Below the pieces are notes generated by a model. The model saw only the letters and a program-made list of their open reading frames with translations. It was not told the origin of the DNA and ran no database searches. Of a DNA stretch of 64,000 nt, positions 47,123 through 55,390 are shown one piece after another; within the stretch, counting starts at the first letter, position 1; each line of letters opens with the position of its first letter. Made by a program: the position numbers and the translations under genes. This DNA is from Leptospira paudalimensis. GTDB taxonomy: Bacteria; Spirochaetota; Leptospiria; Leptospirales; Leptospiraceae. The stretch spans positions 1,098,231 through 1,162,230 of the forward strand of contig NZ_JAMQPR010000001.1 of NCBI RefSeq assembly GCF_026151345.1, written 5' to 3'.

Positions 47123-47290
47123 GCAATTAACGAAATAGGGGAGACGACGTTCCTCGTAGCTGAGCCTGCGGATGCAGGCGTTAGCGTCGGCGCGCTTCTT
47201 GCGATTGCAAGAAAGCGTGACGGAGAGGAATGTGGCGCAGCCCAAGCGAGGCCTTGTGCCGAAGCGAAGCGTTTCCCCGCTGTTATACGC
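47123..47290 (-). repeat. attC 15 (third class)
   Basis: L arms GGGGAGACG / CGTTTCCCC, but centre GCTGAGCCTGCGGATGCAGG-type hairpin and inner arms GTTCCTCG / AGAGGAAT. A hybrid of class features with intact pairing. Confidence 0.88.
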
Positions 47291-47459
47291 CGTAAAAAAT
47301 TGTTATGAAGAATCTTTATCCCATCATCTTTTAGAAGTTTATTTATGGAAGGTGAATTTTGAGTCAGAAAATAAATAATAGAAAATTTTCTTTAAAGTAT
47401 GTGAACTATTAATCAAAAAATTTTGAAGAGGGCTATCTTTTTGTAAAGAATGTTTAGAT

Positions 47460-48020
47460 TTATAATATTTCAACATCTTTGAATGGATTTTTTAAAATTT
47501 TGTCGATATCTTCAATTTTTTTATGTAGTTTTTCGGATGTTACAGTGAACACAACGACGTTATAAGCATAGTCGATTTTAAATATTTTTAAGTAATCAGT
47601 TTGTTTTTTGATAAGTTTTTTAGGGTTTTTAAATGAAGAATATCTGAATTTTGAGAGTTTCTCGATAAAATTTGAAGTTTTATCTTTAGAATAGCCAATC
47701 TTGTGAGCTATTTCATTTCTAATATTATTTAACTCCTTTATCAAAGGAATATAGTGTTTAATGAATGGGATATCTTCGGAAATCAGTTCCAGCAATTGAA
47801 TTATTTTGCTAAAGCTAAGTTTCAATGTGTTTAGTTTTTCTAATTTGTTATCAATTGCACCGATTGCATAATAAGTAATTTGTTCAATATACAGATGGGT
47901 GGCTAAAAATTCAATCTCTTCCGATTTACCATAATCATGTTTAAGTAGTTTATCTATTTCTAAATTAAATGAATCAATTAAGGAATTTAGTTCTTCTTCG
48001 TTAAAAATATTTTTATTCAT
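47460..48020 (-). CDS. HEPN-like protein (186 aa)
   Basis: Helical protein with KELNNIRNEIAHKIGYSKD: Arg-x4-His (RNEIAH), the catalytic motif of HEPN RNases. Length and lack of an adjacent nucleotidyltransferase fit stand-alone HEPN proteins such as those of abortive-infection or MAE_28990/RiboL-like groups; which one is not clear. It sits alone in its cassette, with a 169-bp AT-rich stretch before attC 15. Start ATG 48020, 10 bp from attC 16. Confidence 0.68.
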   Translation of the reverse strand: MNKNIFNEEELNSLIDSFNLEIDKLLKHDYGKSEEIEFLATHLYIEQITYYAIGAIDNKLEKLNTLKLSFSKIIQLLELISEDIPFIKHYIPLIKELNNIRNEIAHKIGYSKDKTSNFIEKLSKFRYSSFKNPKKLIKKQTDYLKIFKIDYAYNVVVFTVTSEKLHKKIEDIDKILKNPFKDVEIL

Positions 48021-48029
48021 TTTTTTATG

Positions 48030-48198
48030 GCGTATAACGAACTAGGGGAGACGACGTTCCCTGACCCTGAGTCCCGTTAACGGGACGTTAGGGACTGGCA
48101 CGGAGTTTGCGGATGCAAACGAGTGACAGAAAGGGAATGTGGCGTAGCCCAAGCGAGGCCGTAAGTGCCGAAGCGCAGCGTTTCCCCGCTGTTATGCG
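48030..48198 (-). repeat. attC 16
   Basis: Complete. L arms GGGGAGACG / CGTTTCCCC; centre hairpin GAGTCCCGTTAACGGGAC; R boxes GCGTATAAC / GTTATGCG. Confidence 0.92.
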
Positions 48199-48210
48199 AA
48201 GGCGATTTTG

Positions 48211-49083
48211 TTACGCAGTTTTATAAAAATTTTGATGTTCTTTTTCTATTAGATCAATATTATCTACTTGATCAAAAAATTTAGTTTTTTCTAGAAATTT
48301 TCTTAACTCAAAGTTGGTTATTCCATAATAATAGAAAAGGCTTATTTCATCACGAGATAGAACTGATTTTATGTAGTTTATATAAATTTCTTTCGATAGG
48401 CTACGTTCAGTGAATTTTATGATTTGAGTAAGGAGATTATAATAATTTCCAAGATCTGATGATAATAATCCGAAATATGCGGAGAATACTGATCCATAGA
48501 AACCCCAACTATTATCAAAGATTATAAGTTCTTTAAATAGGTTGATCTGTTCGTTATTAAGACCGAATACTAGGTTTAGTTGATTTAAATTATTAGAAAT
48601 TTTGAGTTGGTCTTTAATTTTAGGATTCACCACTTCTGAAAACATTATGAACCAGCTGAAAATATTCTCAAAATAACGATTTCCTCGATATTTACTTTCT
48701 TTATACTCACCAGAATTTAGCGAATTTATACTTTGATAGTAAGTTATAGATAATTCGATTTGATTTCTAATTGCATTGAAAGTATTTAGCAAGCTAAAGA
48801 AATGAGAGTCTTCATTTTGTTGTCTAAGGGAATTACTTGTTTCTCGTAATTCTTTTTTTTGAATTTCAATAGTTAAAAAAAGAAGTGTAATTGTGGTTAC
48901 TAGCCAAGCCGTTCCTACAATACCTTGAAATATTGTGGCTATTTTATTTGAATTATCTAAATTAATATACTGAATATTGATTCTATAACCTGAAAGGTAT
49001 ATTTGAATTAAAAGAATTATTACTAAAACTATTCCAAGAAAGAAGGAGAAAATAGCTAAAAAATTTAGGATTTTATTTTTCAT
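48211..49083 (-). CDS. putative phage abortive-infection protein (putAbiC-like)
   Basis: About 290 aa from ATG 49083 (longer in-frame starts lie in attC 17). Two membrane segments (about 3-30 and 50-75), then the conserved helix QKKELRETSNSLRQQNEDSHFFSLLNTFNAIR and a helical C-terminal domain, the layout of the putAbiC family, named for putative abortive infection. The paralogous gene at 54459 has the same plan. Stops 13 bp from attC 16. Defence activity is inferred from family and context only. Confidence 0.68.
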   Translation of the reverse strand: MKNKILNFLAIFSFFLGIVLVIILLIQIYLSGYRINIQYINLDNSNKIATIFQGIVGTAWLVTTITLLFLTIEIQKKELRETSNSLRQQNEDSHFFSLLNTFNAIRNQIELSITYYQSINSLNSGEYKESKYRGNRYFENIFSWFIMFSEVVNPKIKDQLKISNNLNQLNLVFGLNNEQINLFKELIIFDNSWGFYGSVFSAYFGLLSSDLGNYYNLLTQIIKFTERSLSKEIYINYIKSVLSRDEISLFYYYGITNFELRKFLEKTKFFDQVDNIDLIEKEHQNFYKTA

Positions 49084-49100
49084 AAATATTAAATCGCTTT

Positions 49101-49266
49101 CGCATAACGAACTAGCCTTAACGACGTAGGCTGACCCTGAGTCCCTGAAGGGGACGTTAGGGACTGGCACGTAGTTTGCGAATGCAAACGAGTGACAGAA
49201 AGCCTATGTGTCGGAGACCGAGCGAGGCCTTGTGCCGAAGCGAAGCGTTAAGGTGCTGTTAAGCGC
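49101..49266 (-). repeat. attC 17
   Basis: Complete. L arms GCCTTAACG / CGTTAAGGT; inner arms GTAGGCTG / AAGCCTAT; right R box GTTAAGCGC matches attC 18 left edge GCGCTTAAC. Confidence 0.92.
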
Positions 49267-49279
49267 AGTTACTTATTTA

Positions 49280-49510
49280 TTATAAACCACAACCGAAAGT
49301 AGCGGCAAAACCACAAATATAAGTACATTGCATATAAGCATTTTTACAGTAATCTGATTGTTTGCTACTATTAGAATTGCAATTGCTATAATATAGTATT
49401 TGCGAAGCTGAGCATGCTTTTTTTAGATTTTTTGAACTATTATTTTGTTCATCCAATAAAGAACAACTTGTAAAAATTAGAATAAGAATAGGAAAAATAG
49501 AAATCTTCAT
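49280..49510 (-). CDS. small cysteine-rich lipoprotein (76 aa)
   Basis: Lipobox LIFTSC (Cys16), then six more cysteines (KACSAS, SNCNSN, DYCKNAYMQCTYICGF, FGCGL). A tiny disulphide-rich envelope lipoprotein. Its start overlaps the stop of the DUF218 gene by 4 bp (ATGA), so it is translationally coupled as second gene of the cassette. Function unknown. Confidence 0.7.
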   Translation of the reverse strand: MKISIFPILILIFTSCSLLDEQNNSSKNLKKACSASQILYYSNCNSNSSKQSDYCKNAYMQCTYICGFAATFGCGL

Positions 49511-50175
49511 TTGATTAAATGTAAATTGTATCCCTGATTGATTAATGAATTATAAGCTAAGAATATATGATCTGAAATGTCTGTTTCTGATTGGAAACCA
49601 AATTTTGGATATTCAATAATTCTTTGTAGGTCGCCGACAATTTCATTTATAATCATAAAATGATTAATATGAGAATGCGGAGCATCAAAAATACTATAAT
49701 TTGGTGAAGAAATGAAAAAGTTTCCATCATTCCATTGTTTATCTAATGCTAATTTTATTCTTAAAGTCATGGAAGGTTTTTGAATAGCTATGATATTACT
49801 AAATTTATGATTCAAAGATTTGAGAATTTCTTTGGAGAATTGAATGTTTTCACCAGTGTTGGTAGATTTATTTTCAATAATTATAGTATCGTTTGGAATA
49901 TTTTCATTGAATGCAAGTTCTGCAAAGGATTCAGCTTCTGATTTAGGAAAAATATGTTTGGTGAAGAAATTTAATCCTCCTGAAAAAAGAATATGATTAG
50001 CAAAACCTTTTTTGTAGAGATCAACAGCATATTTTGCAACTCTCAAATCATGGCTACATAAAACAAAAATTAAATCAGATTTCTGTATAGTTTCTCGAAT
50101 TGAAAGAAAATGCCATATTGAATTTGCTAATTTTAACTCTTCCTCTGTTATTTTTTTATGATTTTCAAGAAGCAT
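49507..50175 (-). CDS. DUF218 / YdcF-like protein
   Basis: 222 aa, Rossmann-like: SDLIFVLCSHDLRVAKYAVDLYKKG, HILFSGG, SEAESFAELAFNENIPNDTI, IIENKSTNTGENIQFSKEIL and a late SPNYSIFDAP. This is the YdcF/SanA-type DUF218 domain, thought to act on nucleotide or envelope-related substrates. No membrane segment. First gene of the cassette; starts 12 bp from attC 18. Confidence 0.85.
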   Translation of the reverse strand: MLLENHKKITEEELKLANSIWHFLSIRETIQKSDLIFVLCSHDLRVAKYAVDLYKKGFANHILFSGGLNFFTKHIFPKSEAESFAELAFNENIPNDTIIIENKSTNTGENIQFSKEILKSLNHKFSNIIAIQKPSMTLRIKLALDKQWNDGNFFISSPNYSIFDAPHSHINHFMIINEIVGDLQRIIEYPKFGFQSETDISDHIFLAYNSLINQGYNLHLIK

Positions 50176-50186
50176 TTAAAGTAATT

Positions 50187-50351
50187 GCGCTTAACGAACT
50201 AGTGTTACCGAAGTTCCCCGACCCTGAGTCCCGACGGGACGTTAGGGACTGGCATGCAGCTTGCGTAAGCAAGGCGAATGCCAGAAGGGGAATTTGGCGT
50301 AGCCCGAGCGAGGCCTTGTGCCGAAGCGTAGCGGTAACATGCTGTTATGCG
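50187..50351 (-). repeat. attC 18
   Basis: Complete. L arms GTGTTACCG / CGGTAACAT, a unique pair that keeps complementarity. Inner arms GTTCCCCG / GGGGAAT. Confidence 0.92.
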
Positions 50352-50383
50352 ACGTTGCGGGGAGCGACACGGATGTCGCACTC

Positions 50384-50800
50384 TTAGCTAAGTTCCTCTT
50401 TAATTCTTAAATATTCATCAGGCGTAATTATTTTTAAACCTTTGATTTTTTCAAGAGTAAGTAGGTCTTTATCACCAGTAATTATGAAATCCACATTTGC
50501 AGTAAAAGCAGATTCAAGAATGTGGAAATCATCTCTATCTCTTAAATTTAAATAATCTTTTAGTGGTTTATTTTTAATAATAGTTGTAACTCTTCTGATT
50601 TCTTCAATAGTAAACTGAATAAAATCATTGGGAAGTTTGAACTTAGGTTTCGCTAAAGTCTCTTCAATTTCGTCTAAAATTTCATTTGAAATATAACCAA
50701 TAAAAGCTTCGTCAATTAAATCTTGTAAAACTAGCTTAGGTTTACCATTAAATAGAATCGCAGAAATGTAAATGTTTGTATCTAAGAGAATTTTGAACAT
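50384..50800 (-). CDS. PIN-domain toxin (VapC-like)
   Basis: 138 aa PIN-fold RNase. Acidic residues in order: Asp in LLDTNIYIS (near N-terminus), Glu in EILDEIEETL, Asp pair in LRDRDDFHILESA and Asp in VDFIITGDKDLL. This variant belongs to the putative toxin PIN family (COG1569-like). Its start touches the stop of the RHH antitoxin gene (1-bp overlap). The cassette ends carry GCGACA..TGTCGC and CGCCACA..TGTGGCG hairpins. Confidence 0.9.
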   Translation of the reverse strand: MFKILLDTNIYISAILFNGKPKLVLQDLIDEAFIGYISNEILDEIEETLAKPKFKLPNDFIQFTIEEIRRVTTIIKNKPLKDYLNLRDRDDFHILESAFTANVDFIITGDKDLLTLEKIKGLKIITPDEYLRIKEELS

Positions 50801-51045
50801 TAAGAAGCTTTTCTATTTCTTCTAACAGCTTTAATTTCCCCGAAAATGTCAGTCTCTGTAAGATTTGATTTTTCAACGGATTTAGTGCCGAAATCGAAGA
50901 TGGCTTGCCACTTAGATTTTTTCTCAATGTAAGCCCTTGCGGCTTCACGAATCAGTTCAGATCTGGATCTATGTTCTCTTTTTGCAATTTTATCGATTTC
51001 CTTTAAAAGGGCCTTTTCGAAAGAGATATTAACAGTCTGATTCAT
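50800..51045 (-). CDS. ribbon-helix-helix antitoxin
   Basis: 81 aa. N-terminal RHH DNA-binding domain: VNISFEKALLKEIDKIAKRE then RSRSELIREAARAYIEKK; the basic C-terminal tail would bind the toxin. First gene of the pair, 1-bp overlap with the PIN toxin gene. As in other type II systems it would repress its own promoter, in the AT-rich 65 bp upstream (51046-51110). Confidence 0.9.
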   Translation of the reverse strand: MNQTVNISFEKALLKEIDKIAKREHRSRSELIREAARAYIEKKSKWQAIFDFGTKSVEKSNLTETDIFGEIKAVRRNRKAS

Positions 51046-51145
51046 AATTTTCCAGAATATACAAAATTTGTATATTTGTCAAATCGATAATTTTCTAAGA
51101 TTTCTACAAACGCCACACGGATGTGGCGATTCTTCCCCGCAATGT

Positions 51146-51311
51146 CGCATAACGAACTAGACTAACCGACGTAGGCTGACCCTGAGTCCCAACGGGACGT
51201 TAGGGACTGGCCACGACACTTGCGGATGCAAGGGGAGTGCCAGAAGCCTATGTGTCGCAGACCGAGCGAGGGCGTAAGTCCCGAAGCGAAGCGGTTAGTT
51301 GCTGTTATGCG
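51146..51311 (-). repeat. attC 19
   Basis: Complete. L arms GACTAACCG / CGGTTAGTT; inner arms GTAGGCTG / AGAAGCCTAT; R boxes CGCATAAC / GTTATGCG. Confidence 0.92.
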
Positions 51312-51321
51312 AAGTCATAAA

Positions 51322-52245
51322 TTATAGTCTAAATGGAATTTTTGACTGTGTGATTTTAATTGCATTTAGATTATATTCTTTATGATTTTGTAAGTAACTA
51401 ACAATTGATCCAATTGCTAATTCTGGATAAGCATTCGGTCCAATTGTTATACCTGTTAAGGCAGGAATATCTGTATAGCTAATATTAAATGATGGATTAG
51501 GCATCAATGAATATTCGACATATGGAATTAGAGAATGTTTCCCTATTCTATGCTGGACATTGAATCTTGGGTTTTCTCCCTGATAACCTAAATTTATTAT
51601 CAGTCTTACTTCTGCTTCTTCTTTAAAATGCGGATTCTTTATTATTGGAAGAAAGAGATTTAAGATAAATGATAAGTGATTCATAAATAGACCTATTTTT
51701 TTTGAATCGGATGATTTTATTGCTGTATAATAATTGAAGGAATTTTTGATTATTTCAATTATTAATTGATTTTGAACTAATTCATCATAGACTACTTTTA
51801 ACATATATACATCTCCTCCTGAAAGAGCCCATAGTTTGCTCGATGAAAATTTTAGATTAAAAGCCCTATTTAATTCCCCATATCCTCTCCATTGTCCGAG
51901 AGAGTCAGGGTTTTCAGAAAAACTTATTGTGTATATAGGTGGAAAGTGATTATTAATTTCAAGATATGTCAGAATTGATTCGCTAAAATACTTGAATCGT
52001 TTATGCTTTATTTTTAAGTTTTGTTTTTGTAAGGTTTCTTTGAACTTGTTTATAGAATATATATATTCACTAGTATCATTCAGAAAGTATGCATTAGTAG
52101 CCCATATTTTTTTAGTTCCAATAATACCGTATAAACCTGATAAGTTTGTATAATGAACAATTTCCTTTTCAATATCGTATAAATATTTACTGAATGTTTT
52201 CGAAATTAAATCTAAAAGTTTGTCAAAAAATATATAATGATTCAT
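51322..52245 (-). CDS. DUF2971 protein
   Basis: 307 aa with the DUF2971 pattern: VHYTNLSGLYGIIGTKKIWA, NAYFLNDTSEY, the central YTISFSENPDSLGQWRGYG and late FKEEAEVRLI. The family is frequent in defence islands and may have an ADP-ribosyltransferase-like fold; activity is not established. One-gene cassette: starts 13 bp from attC 20 and stops 11 bp from attC 19. Confidence 0.85.
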   Translation of the reverse strand: MNHYIFFDKLLDLISKTFSKYLYDIEKEIVHYTNLSGLYGIIGTKKIWATNAYFLNDTSEYIYSINKFKETLQKQNLKIKHKRFKYFSESILTYLEINNHFPPIYTISFSENPDSLGQWRGYGELNRAFNLKFSSSKLWALSGGDVYMLKVVYDELVQNQLIIEIIKNSFNYYTAIKSSDSKKIGLFMNHLSFILNLFLPIIKNPHFKEEAEVRLIINLGYQGENPRFNVQHRIGKHSLIPYVEYSLMPNPSFNISYTDIPALTGITIGPNAYPELAIGSIVSYLQNHKEYNLNAIKITQSKIPFRL

Positions 52246-52257
52246 TTTTTATGATTT

Positions 52258-52424
52258 CGCATAACGAAATAGACTTACCGAAGTCCTCCGACCCTGAGTC
52301 CCAACGGGACGTTAGGGACTGGCATGTAGCTTGCGTAAGCAAGGCGAATGCCAGGAGGAGGATTTGCCGCAGGCCGAGCGAGGCCGAAAGTGCCGAAGCG
52401 AAGCGGTAAGTCGCTGTTATACGC
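52258..52424 (-). repeat. attC 20
   Basis: Complete. L arms GACTTACCG / CGGTAAGTC; inner arms GTCCTCC / GGAGGAT; left spacer GAAATA instead of the usual GAACTA. Confidence 0.92.
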
Positions 52425-52446
52425 TGTAAACAATTCCCTCGAAGTT

Positions 52447-52941
52447 TTAAGGTAGGTTGGTCCTCATACAATATTCGCAAAAATTTGGAAAGAGGTATGT
52501 GAACAATGAAATAACTGAAAAAATGACCCAAAGTGAAATGAATAGAAGAGGAAGCAATGATTCTTTCTGTCCGCTAGCATTATATTTAGGTAAATATATT
52601 TCATCATCATGATTTCTATATAAACGGATTTTACCCAATTTCTTTTCGATTTTTTTTGCTCTTTCAAATCGAATTTTAATAAAATCCTTTGTTCTTAAGC
52701 AACTTGATCTCCAGATCAAACAAATTAGAATGTTAAATATGATCTGAAATATTAGTAATGAGAATAGAGAAAGATCGATATTGATTTTCCCTTTTAAGAG
52801 AATTACTGAAAACCCAGTAAGGAATAAAGATTCAATCGCTAAGAAGAAATTATTTTTAATCCAATATTGTTTATCCCAATGTATTATCTGGTTTGAGATA
52901 ATTTTATATTCTTCTATTAGAACTTCGTGTTTGTTTTTCAT
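52447..52941 (-). CDS. small membrane protein (164 aa)
   Basis: Three to four hydrophobic segments (NNFFLAIESLFLTGFSVILL, LFSLLIFQIIFNILICLIW, LLPLLFISLWVIFSVISLF), with the KQYWIKNNFFLAI start and a charged helix between segments 2 and 3. The plan resembles RipA- or SLATT-type membrane proteins linked to stress or nucleotide-signal defence, but I am not sure of the family. Second gene of a two-gene cassette, 26 bp after the Sel1 gene. Confidence 0.65.
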   Translation of the reverse strand: MKNKHEVLIEEYKIISNQIIHWDKQYWIKNNFFLAIESLFLTGFSVILLKGKINIDLSLFSLLIFQIIFNILICLIWRSSCLRTKDFIKIRFERAKKIEKKLGKIRLYRNHDDEIYLPKYNASGQKESLLPLLFISLWVIFSVISLFTYLFPNFCEYCMRTNLP

Positions 52942-52967
52942 TTTTTCAATTATATTAGAGAAAATTT

Positions 52968-53450
52968 CTATTCTTGCTTGTTTATTTCTATTTGAATTGC
53001 TTTAGCTTTAGCACATCCAAGATCATTTCCACCGGTGCAGGATTTTTTATAATATTCTTGTGCCTTGTTTAAATCTTTAGGAATCATTGTGCCATAGTAG
53101 AAAATGTTACCTAATTTTCCGCAATTGTTAGAATCACCTTTATTACAAATTTTAGCTAAATAATCGGTATACTTATATAGATCAGTTTCCGGTCCTAAGC
53201 CATCCTTTGCCATTTGAGAAAGTCCAAAACATGCATCTTCAATATTTGAATTACAAGCTAATGTGAAATATTTTTGTGCATTTATTAGATCTTTTTCTCC
53301 ATCAATTCCATATAGGTACATATGTCCAAGATTATAACAGCTAATCATATTTCGCTTTAAACACTCACTATTGTAAATTTCCCTAGACTTCATAGAGTCA
53401 GCATAAATGTGAACTGTGACTAATATTAGTAATAGAAAATATTTTTTCAT
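52968..53450 (-). CDS. secreted Sel1-repeat protein (160 aa)
   Basis: Signal peptide (YFLLLILVTVHIYA), then about four Sel1/TPR-like repeats with paired cysteines typical of Hcp-type proteins: CYNLGHMYLYG..DLINAQKYFTLAC, CFGLSQMAKDG, CGKLGNIFYYG, CAKAKAI. Probably a periplasmic protein-binding scaffold. First gene of the cassette; 105 bp from attC 21. Confidence 0.85.
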   Translation of the reverse strand: MKKYFLLLILVTVHIYADSMKSREIYNSECLKRNMISCYNLGHMYLYGIDGEKDLINAQKYFTLACNSNIEDACFGLSQMAKDGLGPETDLYKYTDYLAKICNKGDSNNCGKLGNIFYYGTMIPKDLNKAQEYYKKSCTGGNDLGCAKAKAIQIEINKQE

Positions 53451-53555
53451 AATCGAAATGTCCTTTTATTCGTTGGAATTTGTTTATAATTAAAAAATAA
53501 AATCAAGTCTTTTCTGAATTCTTAATTTTTGAAAGTCAAAGTTGTTTTGTTTATA

Positions 53556-53731
53556 GCGTATAACGAACTAGCCTTAACGACGTTCCGTGTAGCTGAGCCT
53601 CTTAGGAGGCGTTAGCGTAACACGGAATGTGCCTTTAGGCCGAGCGAGGGCCCCACAAAGCCTAGATTTCATCAGAAATCTGAGGCGCAGTGGAAAAGAG
53701 CCCGAGTGAGCGTTAAGGCGCTGTTAATTGC
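53556..53731 (-). repeat. attC 21 (second class)
   Basis: L arms GCCTTAACG / CGTTAAGGC; inner arms GTTCCGTGT / ACACGGAAT. Start of a tandem pair of type R cassettes. Confidence 0.9.
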
Positions 53732-53926
53732 AGTTAGTTAGTATAGAATAAGATAAAAGTCGAAAGGGTCCTACAATCCAGCGCAAATTTCTCTTAAATC
53801 TTAAAAAGCAAAAATCTTTAACTGCACTTTAATGGAGAGGAAATCTTTAATTGTTCTCTTCCAAAGCGTTAATCGACAAGACCTTCTTAAAAAATTTGCT
53901 CGTTTTCTTCTGAAGATCAACTAATT
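53732..53926. other. gene-less palindromic insert, type R copy 3
   Basis: Same 195-bp design; the right arm has AAATTTGCTCG instead of AAATTTGCGCG. First of two tandem copies. Confidence 0.8.
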
Positions 53927-54101
53927 GCAATTAACGAATCAGCCTTAACGACGTTCCGTGTAGCTGAGCCTCCTAGGAGGCGTTAGTGTAACACGGAATG
54001 TGCCTTTAGGCCGAGGGAGGGCCCCACAAAGCTTTGATTTCATGAGAAATCAAAGGCGCAGTGGAAAAGTGCCCGAGTGAGCGTTAAGGCGCTGTTAATT
54101 G
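53927..54101 (-). repeat. attC 22 (second class)
   Basis: L arms GCCTTAACG / CGTTAAGGC; inner hairpin GCTGAGCCTCC / GGAGGCGTTAG; a local variant AGCTTTGATTTCATGAGAAA keeps its own small stem. Confidence 0.9.
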
Positions 54102-54298
54102 CAGTTAGTTAGTATAGAAAAAGAGTTTAGTCGAAAGGGTCCTACAATCCAGCGCAAATTTCTCATAAATCTTAAAAAGCAAAAATCTTTAACTGCACTT
54201 TAATGGAGAGGACAGTTTTAATTGTTCTCTTCCAAAGCGTTAATCGACAACACCCTCTTAAAAAAATTTGCGCGTTTTCTTCTGTAGATCAACTAATT
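54102..54298. other. gene-less palindromic insert, type R copy 4
   Basis: Second tandem copy, of the GAAAAAGAGTTTAGTCG sub-variant. Arms GCGCAAATTT / AAATTTGCGC intact. Confidence 0.8.
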
Positions 54299-54465
54299 GC
54301 AATTAACGAACTAGACTAACCGACGTAGGCTGGCCCTGAGTCCCGCACGGGACGTTAGGGATTGGCACGACGCTTGCGCAAGCAAGAGGAGTGACAAAAG
54401 CCTATGTGTCGCAGATCGAACGAGGGCGTAAGTCCCGAAGTGAAGCGGTTAGTCGCTGTTATGCG
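54299..54465 (-). repeat. attC 23
   Basis: Complete. L arms GACTAACCG / CGGTTAGTC; R boxes GCAATTAAC / GTTATGCG. Confidence 0.92.
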
Positions 54466-55175
54466 ACGTCGGAACAGAGCTTTAATAATTGCTCTCTAAT
54501 ACTTTTGAGATAATGTATGTGATATGTAAGTCTAATAAATTCAATTACTTTATCTCCGATTACATTTTGCACTATTCTTAAATAGTGTAGTTGCTCCTCA
54601 TTTGTTAGTATGGAATTTTTGAAAATTAAATCAATTATTGATGAAAGATGAAATAAATGCCTATGCATTCGATAGTCCATTGAATTTCTGAAATCATATT
54701 GATTATTTTCTCTCAATATTTCTGTCAAGTTTATTATTTCTTGAATAAAATGCTGTCCACCATCCCTAGTGCCAATTTTATAAGAATCAATTAATCTAAA
54801 GTGAATTTCAATCATTTGCATAAAGCCAGATTCAAATAAACTTTTATTCTGAGCGTTTGCTTGGGATCTCAAAGATTCTTCTTGCAAAGAGGCGATGCGC
54901 ATTGATTCTTTAAGTTCTTGCCGAGTGGTGATTAGTTCTTCCCTTTGATAATATAGTGTTAAAATTACTGTCAATAAAGTAAGAAATGTTAGAATCGAAC
55001 CGATAATTCCACCAAAGAAATCTCCGAAATGGGCCCAATCTTCTAGTAAGTTTGATACTGGCTTGTTTAATTTATATGCAAACCAATAAATGAAAACAAT
55101 TGTCGCTAAGGCAAGGATAACTGATGCGAATATTGGAATTATTATGAATATTATGTTTTTAAGAATCTTTTCCAT
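54459..55175 (-). CDS. putative phage abortive-infection protein (putAbiC-like)
   Basis: About 238 aa from ATG 55175 (longer in-frame starts fall in attC 24). Two membrane segments (about 5-30 and 55-80: FGDFFGGIIGSILTFLTLLT), then REELITTRQELKESMRIAS.. and FESGFMQMIEIHFRLIDSY, the conserved putAbiC block. Paralogue of 48211-49083. The stop TAA lies within the R box of attC 23 (GCATAAC on the minus strand). Anti-phage role inferred. Confidence 0.75.
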   Translation of the reverse strand: MEKILKNIIFIIIPIFASVILALATIVFIYWFAYKLNKPVSNLLEDWAHFGDFFGGIIGSILTFLTLLTVILTLYYQREELITTRQELKESMRIASLQEESLRSQANAQNKSLFESGFMQMIEIHFRLIDSYKIGTRDGGQHFIQEIINLTEILRENNQYDFRNSMDYRMHRHLFHLSSIIDLIFKNSILTNEEQLHYLRIVQNVIGDKVIEFIRLTYHIHYLKSIREQLLKLCSDVA

Positions 55176-55211
55176 AGTTTTAGGTTTTGGTAATTTATTT
55201 TGTTCCGATGT

Positions 55212-55380
55212 CGCATAACGAACTAGCCTTAACGACGTAGGCTGACCCTGAGTCCCGGAACGGGACGTTAGGGACTGGCATGTAGCTTGCGTAAGCAAGG
55301 CGAATGCCAGAAAGCCTATGTGTCGCAGACCGAGCGAGGCCGAAAGTGCCGAAGCGAAGCGTTAAGGTGCTGTTATGCGT
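55212..55380 (-). repeat. attC 24
   Basis: Complete. L arms GCCTTAACG / CGTTAAGGT; inner arms GTAGGCTG / AAGCCTAT. Confidence 0.92.
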
Positions 55381-55390
55381 AGTCGTATAT

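Noticed and set aside
50355..51142. Inverted repeat around the PIN/RHH genes as ends of a separate transposon
   Set aside because: All intact cassettes show the same kind of inverted ends; no transposase or target duplication here.
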